Shown here: one piece after another, positions 42,603-52,500 of the stretch
Layout: the number at the start of each line of letters is the position of its first letter
Position numbering within the stretch: the first letter of the stretch is position 1
Origin: Neobacillus sp. Marseille-Q6967
GTDB lineage: Bacteria > Bacillota > Bacilli > Bacillales > Cytobacillaceae
Direction: 5' to 3'
DNA: 64,000 bases
Assembly: GCF_946151075.1 (NCBI RefSeq)
Contig: NZ_OX267715.1
Location: forward strand, 682,001-746,000
The notes under the pieces: model-generated
Databases searched by the model: none
The model's input: the letters and a program-made list of their open reading frames with translations, nothing else
Told to the model about the DNA's origin: nothing
Program-made: the position numbers and the translations under genes

Positions 42603-42651
42603 CAGGAATAACAGAAATGATAAAAACCATAGTTGAAAGTGAGGTAAGGAG

Positions 42652-43608
42652 ATGCAATTAGCAAGGAAAGGAAATCCAATCATCGATTCACCAATCCAAG
42701 TAAAAAAAGCATCAAAACTAAAAAAAATCTTGAGTAATTATCAGCTTTACTTATTTCTTTTACCCGCACTCATTTACTTTATTGTATTCCACTATGTCCC
42801 GATGTACGGTGTGTTGATTGCGTTTAAGGATTTTGTGGCAACAAAAGGGATTATGGGAAGTCCGTGGGTCGGTTTTAAACACTTTGAGCGGTTTTTCGAA
42901 TCCTATCAATTTTGGACCCTTATAAAAAACACCCTGGGTCTCAGCGTCATCCAATTAATCGTTGGTTTTCCGCTTCCTATTTTTCTTGCTCTAATGTTAA
43001 ACCAAATTAGAAGTGAGAAATATAAACGCTTTGTACAAACAGTGGTATATGCACCGCATTTTATCTCTGTGGTGGTATTAGCCGGAATGATCTATGTATT
43101 TTTTTCTAACAATGGTCTCATTAACAACATAATCCTGTTATTTGGCGGCGACCCGATCTCGTTTATGGCAAAACCGGAATGGTTTAAACCATTATATATC
43201 GCTTCAGGGGTATGGCAGGAAACAGGATGGGCTGCGATTATTTATCTGGCAGCGTTAGCAGGAGTAAGCCCCGAGCTGCATGAAGCAGCGGTGATGGATG
43301 GAGCAAATAAGTGGCAGCGGATCTTTCATGTAGACATACCTGCGATTATGCCAACGGCTGTTATTCTATTAATTTTATCAGTTGGCAACATTATGAACAT
43401 TGGTTTTGAAAAAGCTTACCTGTTGCAAACACCAATGAACCAGCCGGCTGCGGAGATTATCCCTACCTATGTTTACAAGATGGGGCTACAGCAAGCCCAA
43501 TATAGTTTTGCTGCAGCAGTAGGATTGTTTAATTCCGTGATTAATTTAATTTTATTAGTGGCAGTCAATAAGTTCGCGAAGAAATTATCTGGTACAGGAT
43601 TATGGTAA
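42652..43608 (+). CDS. CUT1-type sugar ABC transporter permease (LplB-like)
   Basis: A 318-residue membrane permease with six helices. The N-terminal NYQLYLFLLPALIYFIVFHYVPMYGVLIAFKDF, GVWQETGWAAIIYLAALAGVSPELHEAAVMDGANKWQRIFHVDIP and the C-terminal GLFNSVINLILL are typical of the LplB/YtcP group that imports oligosaccharides. The EAA loop (ELHEAAVMDGANKWQ) contacts the ATPase. AGGTAAGGAG lies just before ATG 42652. It is the first transporter gene after three regulator operators. There is no cognate ATPase gene here; a shared one (MsmX/MsmK type) elsewhere probably energises it. Confidence 0.88.
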   Translation: MQLARKGNPIIDSPIQVKKASKLKKILSNYQLYLFLLPALIYFIVFHYVPMYGVLIAFKDFVATKGIMGSPWVGFKHFERFFESYQFWTLIKNTLGLSVIQLIVGFPLPIFLALMLNQIRSEKYKRFVQTVVYAPHFISVVVLAGMIYVFFSNNGLINNIILLFGGDPISFMAKPEWFKPLYIASGVWQETGWAAIIYLAALAGVSPELHEAAVMDGANKWQRIFHVDIPAIMPTAVILLILSVGNIMNIGFEKAYLLQTPMNQPAAEIIPTYVYKMGLQQAQYSFAAAVGLFNSVINLILLVAVNKFAKKLSGTGLW

Positions 43609-43627
43609 TGAAGGAGGTGCAGCAAGA

Positions 43628-44542
43628 ATGAGTTTATTAGCTTTGAAGAATAAGAAAGTCACAAGAAGGTCAAAGGAAGACAAGGTTTTCGATATCATTA
43701 ACGTTTTCCTGGTAGCGATTATTCTAACATTGGTCATCTATCCATTGTACTTTATCGTGATCGCTTCCTTTAGTGATCCAAACATGATTTACGAAGGAAA
43801 GGTATGGTTTATACCAAAAGAACTAACCCTTGAAGGATACGAACGAATCTTTAGGGACAGCAAGATTTGGCTGGGCTATAAGAACTCTATCATCTATACG
43901 GTAGTTGGCACGATTGTCAATGTATCTTTTACCTTAATGGCTGCCTATGCATTATCGAGAAAAGATTTGTATGGAAGAAATGTCATTATGTTTTTATTCC
44001 TCATGACAATGTTTTTCTCAGGCGGATTAATTCCTACCTACCTAGTTGTTAAAAACCTTGGTTTGCTTAACACTATGTGGGCGCTAATCCTTCCAAAAGC
44101 TGTCGCTGTATGGAACGTGATTGTGGCGAAAACGTTTTTTGAGTCATCCATTCCTAATGAGTTATTAGAAGCAGCGCGAATAGATGGATGTTCAGATGCA
44201 AAATTTTTCTCGAAGATTGTCCTTCCTTTATCTAAACCGATTGTTGCAGTCATGGTGTTGTTCTATGCAGTTGGACATTGGAACTCCTATTTTGATGCTT
44301 TAATCTATTTAAATAATGAAAACTTATATCCATTGCAATTAATTTTACGAAATATTTTAATTCAAAATCAGGCATCGACGATGATGATCAGTGATCTTGA
44401 TTCCTTAGCCGCAAAACAAAGAGTTTCTGAGTTAATTAAATACGGTGTCATTATTGTCGCTTCCATCCCGCTTTTGATCATTTATCCATTTGTCCAAAAG
44501 TACTTTGTCAAGGGTGTTATGATTGGCGGAATTAAAGGTTAA
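43628..44542 (+). CDS. CUT1-type sugar ABC transporter permease (LplC-like)
   Basis: The partner permease, 304 residues, six helices. VIYPLYFIVIASFSDP near residue 40, MTMFFSGGLIPTYLVVKNLGLLNT, the EAA loop IPNELLEAARIDGCSDAKFFSKIVLP and the C-terminal YPFVQKYFVKGVMIGGIKG tail are characteristic of LplC/YtcP-type subunits. GGAGGTG precedes ATG 43628, 19 bp after the first permease gene. It forms the heterodimeric channel with the previous product. Confidence 0.88.
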   Translation: MSLLALKNKKVTRRSKEDKVFDIINVFLVAIILTLVIYPLYFIVIASFSDPNMIYEGKVWFIPKELTLEGYERIFRDSKIWLGYKNSIIYTVVGTIVNVSFTLMAAYALSRKDLYGRNVIMFLFLMTMFFSGGLIPTYLVVKNLGLLNTMWALILPKAVAVWNVIVAKTFFESSIPNELLEAARIDGCSDAKFFSKIVLPLSKPIVAVMVLFYAVGHWNSYFDALIYLNNENLYPLQLILRNILIQNQASTMMISDLDSLAAKQRVSELIKYGVIIVASIPLLIIYPFVQKYFVKGVMIGGIKG

Positions 44543-44628
44543 TAGAAATGATTTGCTATAAGGGGGTGATGGTAGACGTAATTACATAGTTTGCCATCCA
44601 ATTATTAATCCAATAGGGGGAAAACCAA

Positions 44629-46269
44629 ATGTTGAAATCAATCAAAAAAAATGTTCAAAGAAATAAGAAAAAGAGCATGGCAATGGCGTTGGTTTTAGGA
44701 TTAAGTGCAACACTCGCGTTAACTGGCTGCTCAAACAACGATTCCGCCAGTTCTGAGAAAAAAACAGAGACTGCTTTCAATAAAACAGGTTTACCGATTG
44801 TTGATAAGAAAGTGACGCTAAACTTTGTTTCACCAAAGGCAGCCCTGGCACCTGATTATTCAGAAATGGTCATTTTTGACCGACTCGAAAAAGCAACAAA
44901 CGTTCAAATTAAATGGAATAATATCCCTGGCGATGGATATCAAGAAAAGAAAAATTTAATGCTGGCAAGTGGCGATCTGCCAGATGCGTTCTATGCTTCA
45001 GGATTTTCCGATAATGATCTTGTGCAATATGGCCAGAACGGCACCATTATCCCATTAGAGGATTTAATCGACAAATATGCCCCTAATTTAAAGAACTTAT
45101 TTGAACAAAGACCAGACTTGAAAAAAGTTGTAACAGCACCGGATGGACATATTTATTCCCTGCCGCGTGCCGAAGAAATGGATTTAGTCGCTATGCCTAA
45201 CATAATGTTCATTAATAAAACATGGTTAGATAAACTGGGCCTAAAAATGCCAACTACATTAGAAGAATACCATGATGTGTTAAAAGCTTTTGTCGAAAAG
45301 GATGCGAACGGAAACGGTAAGAAAGACGAAATCGGGTTAACTTTCTGGTATAACGGCTGGTGCGGTAATGAAGGAGATTTAATTGGTTTGTTCGGCTTGC
45401 CTGATTCTCCATTTGATGCGGATCACCGCGTTGTGAGAGACGGAAAAGTTATCTATGCGGCGGTTCAGCCAGAGTTTAAGGAAGCGATTAAGTATTATAA
45501 CGGCTGGGTTAAAGAAGGTTTGATTGACCCTGAGGTTGTAACGCAAAAGACGGAGCAGTTGTTTGCAAAAGGGAAAACGGAAGATCCAACACTTGGCTCG
45601 TTCATTTGGTGGGAAAATACAGAAGTAGTGGGACCGGATCGAGTGAAGGATTACGTCGTAATGCCTCCATTAAAAGGGAAAGATGGAAAAATTGTCATTG
45701 GCCGTTCAAACTATTCTGAGTATGGAAGAGATGCTTTAGTGATTACCTCAGCAAATAAAAACCCTGAGATTACGATGCGTTGGGTTGACCAATTGTATGA
45801 GCCAAAAATGTCTGCACAAATTAACTGGGGCCCAATCGGTGAAATTTATGAGGAAGATGCCAATGGCATGTTAGTCAATAAAGAGCTTCCCGCTGGTGTG
45901 GCAATGGGTGAATTGCGTCAGAAGGTTGCACCAGGTGGTCCGTTTGTCGTCTTAAAAGATCACTTTGGTAAAGTGGTAGACATGGAGCCAAGAGCAAAGG
46001 AAAGATTGCAAATTCTTGATCAGTATTACAGACCACATATGGTGCAAGAAAACTATCCATCTATCTTCTTCAGCCCTGAAGAGCTGGAAGTGATTAATAC
46101 GATTGAGCCGGAAATAAAAGCATTTGTGAAGCAAAAAGAAGCTCAATGGTTAGTTGAGGGCGGAATTGAAAAAGAATGGGATGCTTATGTGAAACAATTA
46201 AATGATATGGGTCTTGATAAATTAATGAAAGTTTACCAAAAAGGATTAGACCGCTATAACAAACAATAA
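44629..46269 (+). CDS. Extracellular sugar-binding lipoprotein (LplA-like)
   Basis: A 546-residue binding protein of the large LplA/YtcQ class. The signal peptide ends at the lipobox ALTGC (Cys34) after a basic N terminus (KKNVQRNKKK). The mature part shows VTLNFVSPKAALAPDYSEM, WNNIPGDGYQEKKNLMLASGDLPDAFYASG, GTIIPLEDLIDKYAPNLK, TFVEKDANGNGKKDEIGLT-like AFVEKDANGNGKKDEIGLT (a calcium-binding-like loop) and RWVDQLYEPKMSAQINWGP. It should bind the fructo-oligosaccharides released by the secreted GH32 enzyme. GGGGG precedes ATG 44629. A hairpin directly downstream may protect the ABC transcript or attenuate the genes after it. Confidence 0.88.
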   Translation: MLKSIKKNVQRNKKKSMAMALVLGLSATLALTGCSNNDSASSEKKTETAFNKTGLPIVDKKVTLNFVSPKAALAPDYSEMVIFDRLEKATNVQIKWNNIPGDGYQEKKNLMLASGDLPDAFYASGFSDNDLVQYGQNGTIIPLEDLIDKYAPNLKNLFEQRPDLKKVVTAPDGHIYSLPRAEEMDLVAMPNIMFINKTWLDKLGLKMPTTLEEYHDVLKAFVEKDANGNGKKDEIGLTFWYNGWCGNEGDLIGLFGLPDSPFDADHRVVRDGKVIYAAVQPEFKEAIKYYNGWVKEGLIDPEVVTQKTEQLFAKGKTEDPTLGSFIWWENTEVVGPDRVKDYVVMPPLKGKDGKIVIGRSNYSEYGRDALVITSANKNPEITMRWVDQLYEPKMSAQINWGPIGEIYEEDANGMLVNKELPAGVAMGELRQKVAPGGPFVVLKDHFGKVVDMEPRAKERLQILDQYYRPHMVQENYPSIFFSPEELEVINTIEPEIKAFVKQKEAQWLVEGGIEKEWDAYVKQLNDMGLDKLMKVYQKGLDRYNKQ

Positions 46270-46278
46270 TCCCAATAT

Positions 46279-46312
46279 AAAGCCAGACATACTATGTCGT
46301 CTGGCTTTTCCT
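46279..46312 (+). terminator. Hairpin between transporter and sugar-enzyme genes
   Basis: AAAGCCAGAC (46279-46288) pairs with GTCTGGCTTT (46299-46308), then TTCC. The tail is a weak T run, so partial read-through to the fructokinase gene is likely. Confidence 0.6.
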
Positions 46313-46346
46313 TTCAAAAATTAAGAATTAGGATGATGAACATAAC

Positions 46347-47309
46347 ATGTTGGATGTCACGGCTTTAGGAGAAGTTTTAATTGATTTTACCCCCTCCGGT
46401 TATTCGGAAAAGGGGCATGTATTATTTGAAACAAACCCTGGTGGGGCGCCGGCCAATGTTCTTGTGGCACTCTCCAGATTAAATAAGAAAACGGCGTTTA
46501 TCGGGAAAGTGGGGCATGATCAATTTGGTCATATCCTCAAGGGTGTCTTAGAAGAACAAAAGATTGATACAAGCAATCTTTTATTCTCGGAAACTGTCAA
46601 TACAACACTGGCTTTTGTTCATTTAGATGAAAAAGGGGATCGTTCCTTTAGTTTTTATCGTAATCCAGGTGCAGATATCATGCTGGAAAAAGATGAAATT
46701 GATGAAGATACAATCAAACAATCGCGAATCTTTCACTTCGGTTCCTTGTCGTTAACAAATGAACCTGCAGCCACTGCCACTTTTACCGCATTGGAATATG
46801 CAAAAAAGCATAATGTAACGATTTCCTATGATCCCAATTTACGAATTCCTTTGTGGGAATCTCTTGAAGACGCAAAGCGGCAGATTTTTAAGGGATTTGA
46901 ATATGCCGATATCGTTAAAATTTCAGAGGAAGAACTGGAATTTTTAACCGGTTATCGTGATGTCATAAAAGGCACGGAAATTTTACAGGAACAATTTGGA
47001 ACAGCTGTTATTTTTGTAACTTTAGGGGCAGATGGATGTTTTTATCGAAGCAAGCATGTATATGGTCATAAAGAAGGTTTCCAAGTAAAAGTTGCCGACA
47101 CAACGGGAGCGGGGGATGCTTTTATTGGCGGTGTATTGTATCAAATCCTTGAAAGGAATAAACCGTTAGACCATTTAACGGCAGCAGATTTTGAAAAAAT
47201 GGTCACTTTTGCTAATGCCATTGGAGCATTAACGACAGAAGGAAAAGGTGGAATTCCCAGTATTCCAACAATGGAGCAGGTTGAAAGGTTTTTAAAAAAG
47301 AATTCCTAA
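46347..47309 (+). CDS. Fructokinase (PfkB family)
   Basis: A 320-residue cytoplasmic sugar kinase that phosphorylates fructose, probably to fructose-6-phosphate. The N-terminal ALGEVLIDF with GGAPANVLVALSRL is the first PfkB signature. FIGKVGHDQFGHIL, FYRNPGADIML, SISYDPNLR-like TISYDPNLRIPLW and DTTGAGDAFIGGVLY (anion hole and catalytic Asp) follow. The motif set is that of ScrK-type fructokinases rather than of ribokinase. The ribosome binding site is weak (AGGATGATG region before ATG 46347). It lies between the transporter and the GH32 gene, so it acts on fructose released inside the cell. Confidence 0.87.
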   Translation: MLDVTALGEVLIDFTPSGYSEKGHVLFETNPGGAPANVLVALSRLNKKTAFIGKVGHDQFGHILKGVLEEQKIDTSNLLFSETVNTTLAFVHLDEKGDRSFSFYRNPGADIMLEKDEIDEDTIKQSRIFHFGSLSLTNEPAATATFTALEYAKKHNVTISYDPNLRIPLWESLEDAKRQIFKGFEYADIVKISEEELEFLTGYRDVIKGTEILQEQFGTAVIFVTLGADGCFYRSKHVYGHKEGFQVKVADTTGAGDAFIGGVLYQILERNKPLDHLTAADFEKMVTFANAIGALTTEGKGGIPSIPTMEQVERFLKKNS

Positions 47310-47334
47310 ATGGAAGAAAGGAAGAACGTTAAAA

Positions 47335-48831
47335 ATGAATAACAACGTCCTAGAAAAACAACAGTATTATACAGAAAAATACCGTCCGCAGTATCACTTC
47401 ACACCAGAGCGAAACTGGATGAATGACCCGAATGGGATGGTGTTTTATAAAGGGGAATATCATTTATTTTATCAATACCATCCCAATGGAACAACATGGG
47501 GTCCCATGCATTGGGGACATGCGGTAAGTAAAGATCTTGTTCACTGGGAACACCTTCCGATAGGTTTGGCTCCCGATGAGCATGGAACGATTTTTTCGGG
47601 TAGTGCAGTCGTAGATTGGAACGACACTAGCGGTTTCTTTGGGGGGAAATCAGGGTTAGTGGCGATTTTCACTCATGCTGATACATACCCTGATTCTGAT
47701 CGTCCACGACAAAGGCAGAGTCTTGCCTATAGCAAAGATAATGGCCGTACATGGGTAAAGTATGAGGGGAACCCTGTTCTTCAAGAAGAAAGTATTACAG
47801 ATTTTCGTGATCCAAAGGTATTCTGGCATCGTGCAACCAATGAATGGGTTATGGTATTAGCCGCAGGTCAAACGGTTAGAATCTATACTTCCAAAAATTT
47901 GACTTCATGGGTGTTTGCAAGTGAATTTGGTGAAGGAGATGGCTCCCATCAGGGTGTTTGGGAGTGTCCCGACCTTTTTGAATTACCTGTTGATGGTGAC
48001 TCCAACCAGAAAAAATGGGTGCTATTTGTCAGCATCGGCAATGATCCAAAATATAAAGAAGGCTCGAGAACGCAATATTTTATTGGCGATTTTGATGGCA
48101 TAACATTTTTCAATGATTATGAACCAGAAACGACTCTGTGGATTGACCATGGCCGCGATAATTATGCAGGCGTCAGCTGGTCTGATGTTCCAGCCGAAGA
48201 TGGAAGAAGAATTTATATTGGGTGGATGAGTAACTGGCAATATGCAAATGTTACTCCGACAAATGAATGGCGAAGTGCGATGACGGTTCCAAGAGTACTC
48301 GAGCTAAAGAAAACCGAAGAAGGGATTCGGTTAGTACAAAATCCGGTTCATGAATTAGAAGGTCTTCGTGATGAAAAGATAATAATAGAAAACCAAGCAG
48401 TTGTACCGGGAAATAATCTTCTAGCAAATGTGAAAAGCAACACATTCGAAATCATTGCCGGGTTTGAAATTGGAACCGCAACTGAATTTGGATTCAAGGT
48501 TTGTAAGGGTACTAATGAAGAAACGATTATTGGATATGACGCAGAAAATCAAACATTATTTGTAGAGCGAACCAATTCAGGAGAGGCTGCTTTCCATGAG
48601 GACTTCGCCGGAAAACATGAGAGCAAACTACTGACGGAAGAGAATAAAATCATCTTACATGTTTTAGTGGATCAGTCGTCCGTAGAATTGTTCGGAAACG
48701 ATGGACTATCGGTAATAACAGATTTAATCTTCCCAAATCAAGAAAGTAAGCAAATCGAGCTTTATGCAAAAAATGGAGAGGTTAAGTTGAATTCATTAGA
48801 GCTTTACACGTTAAAATCTACGTGGAGATAA
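47335..48831 (+). CDS. Intracellular GH32 beta-fructosidase
   Basis: A 498-residue glycoside hydrolase family 32 enzyme that removes terminal fructose from sucrose or fructo-oligosaccharides. It has no signal peptide, so it acts on imported sugar. The nucleophile motif WMNDPNG carries Asp31, the transition-state stabiliser FRDPKV carries Asp159, and the acid/base WECPDLF carries Glu210. The five-bladed propeller is followed by the GH32 C-terminal beta sandwich (SSVELFGNDGLSVITDLIFP). The sequence is close to the first module of the secreted protein at 49588, suggesting duplication. GAAAGGAAG precedes ATG 47335. Exo-levanase/inulinase (SacC-like) activity is likelier than sucrose-6-phosphate hydrolase because the uptake system is ABC and not PTS. 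Confidence 0.9.
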   Translation: MNNNVLEKQQYYTEKYRPQYHFTPERNWMNDPNGMVFYKGEYHLFYQYHPNGTTWGPMHWGHAVSKDLVHWEHLPIGLAPDEHGTIFSGSAVVDWNDTSGFFGGKSGLVAIFTHADTYPDSDRPRQRQSLAYSKDNGRTWVKYEGNPVLQEESITDFRDPKVFWHRATNEWVMVLAAGQTVRIYTSKNLTSWVFASEFGEGDGSHQGVWECPDLFELPVDGDSNQKKWVLFVSIGNDPKYKEGSRTQYFIGDFDGITFFNDYEPETTLWIDHGRDNYAGVSWSDVPAEDGRRIYIGWMSNWQYANVTPTNEWRSAMTVPRVLELKKTEEGIRLVQNPVHELEGLRDEKIIIENQAVVPGNNLLANVKSNTFEIIAGFEIGTATEFGFKVCKGTNEETIIGYDAENQTLFVERTNSGEAAFHEDFAGKHESKLLTEENKIILHVLVDQSSVELFGNDGLSVITDLIFPNQESKQIELYAKNGEVKLNSLELYTLKSTWR

Positions 48832-48863
48832 AGCAGTGAAAAGGAAACAGGGGGAATGACAGG

Positions 48864-49469
48864 ATGAACATATACAATAGATTATATTCGGCATTGAATA
48901 CAATCGTAGATTTATTTCTATTAAATTTGCTATGGGTTATTACAATGCTCCCCCTAATCACCTTTTTTCCAGCAACAGCTGCTGTGTTTGGCGTTGTCCG
49001 GAGACGAGTTTTACAAAAGGAAACCGAAGGTATTTTTAGATCCTTTTTTCAACTGTTTAAGGAGAATTTCAAACAAAGTTTCGTTATCTCTATTATTTGG
49101 TCGGCACTAGCACTTTTCTTATATTTTGATTATAGGATTATCGACCCTAGTAATTCTGTTGGTCAACTCATTTTGTATATCATCTTAGTCATTGGAATTT
49201 TGTTGTTTAGTTCAATCTCCATTTATCTTTTTCCAATTATGGTGCATTTCGAACTAAGCTGGAAGCATGTCATTCGAAATGCCTTTCTTTTTTCCATCAT
49301 GAATCCGATTTTAACGATACTTTTATTAATAATTGTTGCGGCGGCTACTGCTCTGTTCTACTTTTATCCAGCTACGATTTTCATCATCGGCAGTTTTGCA
49401 GCCTATGCTGTTTACTATTTATGCCAACTATGGTTTAACCAGTTGCTTAACATGAAGGGAACAAACTGA
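48864..49469 (+). CDS. YesL/DUF624 family membrane protein
   Basis: A 201-residue protein with four to five membrane helices (FLLNLLWVITMLPLITFFPATAAVFGVV, VISIIWSALALFLYF, LILYIILVIGILLFSSISIYLF, ILTILLLIIVAAATALFYF). The N-terminal segment with LPLITFFPATAA is typical of the DUF624 family, whose members such as B. subtilis YesL are found in carbohydrate ABC loci and have no established function. GGGGG precedes ATG 48864. Its place in the fructan operon suggests an accessory role for the lipoprotein/permease system or for export of the following enzyme. Confidence 0.82.
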   Translation: MNIYNRLYSALNTIVDLFLLNLLWVITMLPLITFFPATAAVFGVVRRRVLQKETEGIFRSFFQLFKENFKQSFVISIIWSALALFLYFDYRIIDPSNSVGQLILYIILVIGILLFSSISIYLFPIMVHFELSWKHVIRNAFLFSIMNPILTILLLIIVAAATALFYFYPATIFIIGSFAAYAVYYLCQLWFNQLLNMKGTN

Positions 49470-49479
49470 AGTAACATCC

Positions 49480-49518
49480 TGGGTGCACTTAAACCATACA
49501 GTAGCACCCATTCTTTAA
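49480..49518 (+). terminator. Weak hairpin before the large GH32 gene
   Basis: TGGGTGC (49480-49486) pairs with GCACCCA (49504-49510); the tail TTCTTTAAAA is only partly T-rich. Confidence 0.4.
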
Positions 49519-49587
49519 AAATCAGTTTGTAACCGCATTCTATTTACTTGGTTATTAAAGAGAAATAAATGTTGGAGGGGAACAGAG

Positions 49588-52500
49588 TTGAAGCAAAGGT
49601 TAAAAAATCAAGGAATATCGGTAGTGGTCATTTTTTCTTTAATTGTTTCGATGTTTATCCCCACTGTTTCTAGTAATGCTGAAACGGGGGAAACATCCAT
49701 TTCGTCTAGTGTTGGGGAAGAACCATTTCGGTCCAAATTCCACTTTTCTCCGGAAAAAAACTGGATGAATGATCCAAATGGCATGGTTTATTACGATGGG
49801 GAGTATCATCTGTTTTATCAACATAATTCCACAGAGCCAAAGTGGGGACCGATGTATTGGGGACATGCCGTAAGTAAAGACTTGGTCAATTGGGAGCACT
49901 TGCCGATTGCACTATATCCGGATGAAACAGGTTTTATCTGGTCTGGAAGTGTCGTAATAGATTGGAACAATACGACTGGATTTGGAAACGATTCCAAACC
50001 GCCAATGGTGGCGGTATTTACTCAAGAAAAAGGCGGCCACCAGGTTCAAAGTTTAGCCTATAGTAATGATAAGGGCCGTACTTGGACGAAGTATGAAGGC
50101 AATCCGGTTATCCCAATGCCAGAGGGGATCGATGTTTTCCGGGACCCGAAGGTATTTTGGCATGAGGAAACAAACAAGTGGATTATGGCTATTTCAGCCG
50201 GTGACCGCGTTTATTTTTATAACTCGCCAGATTTAAAAAATTGGACGAAAGTGAGTGAATTTGGCAATAATGATGGTTCCCATTCGGGAACATGGGAATG
50301 CCCGGATTTATTCGCCCTTCCGGTAGATGGAGATCCAAATAAGAAAAAGTGGGTATTGGCTGTCAGTATTAGTGAAGGAGCACCTGCCGGCGGGTCCGGC
50401 ATGCAGTATTTTATCGGCGACTTTGATGGGAAAACCTTCACCAATGCCAATGATCCGAGTGAAGTTCTCTGGGCTGATTATGGTGCTGATTTTTATGCAG
50501 CCGTAACATGGAGTGATGTTCCTGATGGGCGCCGTTTATGGCTTGGATGGATGAATAATTGGAAATATGGACAGGACATTCCAACATCATCATTTAGAGG
50601 AACGATGTCGATTCCGCGTGAACTTGCCTTATCAACGGTTGATGGGGATGGAATTCGGCTTATACAGAAGCCTGTAAGAGAATTAGAGAGTCTTAGAGTG
50701 AATCCACAAGTTTTCGAGAATAAAGTGCTAACCCCGGGTGACAATCTGCTATCGAATGTGACTGGCGATTCCTTTGAGATTATCGCTGAATTTGATTTAA
50801 ATTCGGCGACTGCCACGGAGTTTGGTTTTAACATTCGAAAAGGCGAAAGCGGGCAAACCAAGATTGGTTATGATATTGGCAATAAAAAATTGCTAGTTGA
50901 CCGTTCCAATGCTGGTGAATCTAGTTTCAACGATCAATTTGCGGCAAAACATGAAGCGCCATTAACAGCGATGAATGATACCGTTAAACTCCACCTAATC
51001 GTTGACCGGGCATCGGTCGAAGTATTTGGCAATGATGGCCAGGCAGTGATAACCGATCAATTCTTCCCCGATCCTAATCATCGATCGCTTGAACTTTATA
51101 CAACCGGTGGGGAAGTATCACTAAAATCATTAATGGTATATGATTTGAACCACGCTTCTTTTGTTTCAAACATAGACAAAATGGCTGTTGATGGAGCGAG
51201 TCTGCCAAATCAGATTGAAAACCCGGATTTTGAGAATGGCAGTCTATCAGGATGGACAGAAGCAGGGTCTTCATTTGATCAACCAGTATCCAATGCTGCA
51301 ACCTTCTGGGGTGGTCCCTTTCAGCATCAAGGAACCTACCATGTTTGGGGATTTGCCGGGGCATCGAATGATGCAAACTCTGATTTCCGTACGGGCGAAA
51401 TGAAATCTACTGTATTTAAACTTGGCGGGAATGGAAAAATTGATTTCCTCGTTGGCGGGGGCCAGGATATTACTAAACTATATGTTGCCTTGGTTCGGGC
51501 TTCGGATGGAAAAGAGCTTTTTAAAGCAACGGGATCCAACACAGAAGCCTATAGAAGAGTCAGTTGGGATGCCTCAGAATATATGGGAGAAGCATTGTAT
51601 ATTAAGGTTGTTGACTATCATTCCGGCGGATTTGGGCACATCAATGTTGACGATTTTCATGTTTTTAATAATGACACTGTGATGACCGATGATATCCAAA
51701 ATCCGGATTTTGAGACCGGTGATTTAACAGGATGGACGATTGTTGAAGGTGATGCCTTCAGCCATCAGGATGTTACAGCTGATAAAGATTGGGGTTGGGG
51801 TGGACCGTTTAATCACCATAACCAATACCATCTATGGGGAGCTAAAGACGGCGGAGACGGACAAACGGGAATTTTAAAATCATCAACCTTTACCCTGGCA
51901 GGGAATGGTGAAGTTAACTTCCTTATCGGTGGCGGTAATGATATTGACAACTTGTATGTTGCCTTAGTCAGAGCCTCAGATGATAAAGAACTGATCAAAG
52001 CGACCAACACCAATTGGAATGAAAGTGAAACTTATACCCGGGTAAAGTGGGAAGCGGCCCATTACTTGGGAGAAAAAGTCTATATCAAAGTGGTGGATCA
52101 TGCAAAAGAAGGATGGGGCCATATTAACGTGGATGACTTTCATGTGAAAAATGCCGGTATCATAACAAGCTGGCCATTGGATGAAGGCAGTGGAACAAAA
52201 ACTAAAGATATTGTAAGAGGAATGGAAGACCCTATTTCCTATGTATTTACGAATGCATTATACAAGCCATCGACCGACCCGTTATGGAGGGACGGGATTC
52301 GAAATAAGGCCCTGCTGTTTGATGGGTATTCTACATGGATTACGAGGCCATCTGATCAGGTTGTTAAGCCAACGGATGCCCTTACGATAGAAGCGTGGGT
52401 TGCACCAAGATCATATGAGTGGGGCGATCTCGGCCAATTGTCTGCTATCGTAAATCAACACAATAAGGCTGCTAGCGAAGGCTATATTCTTGGAATGGGA

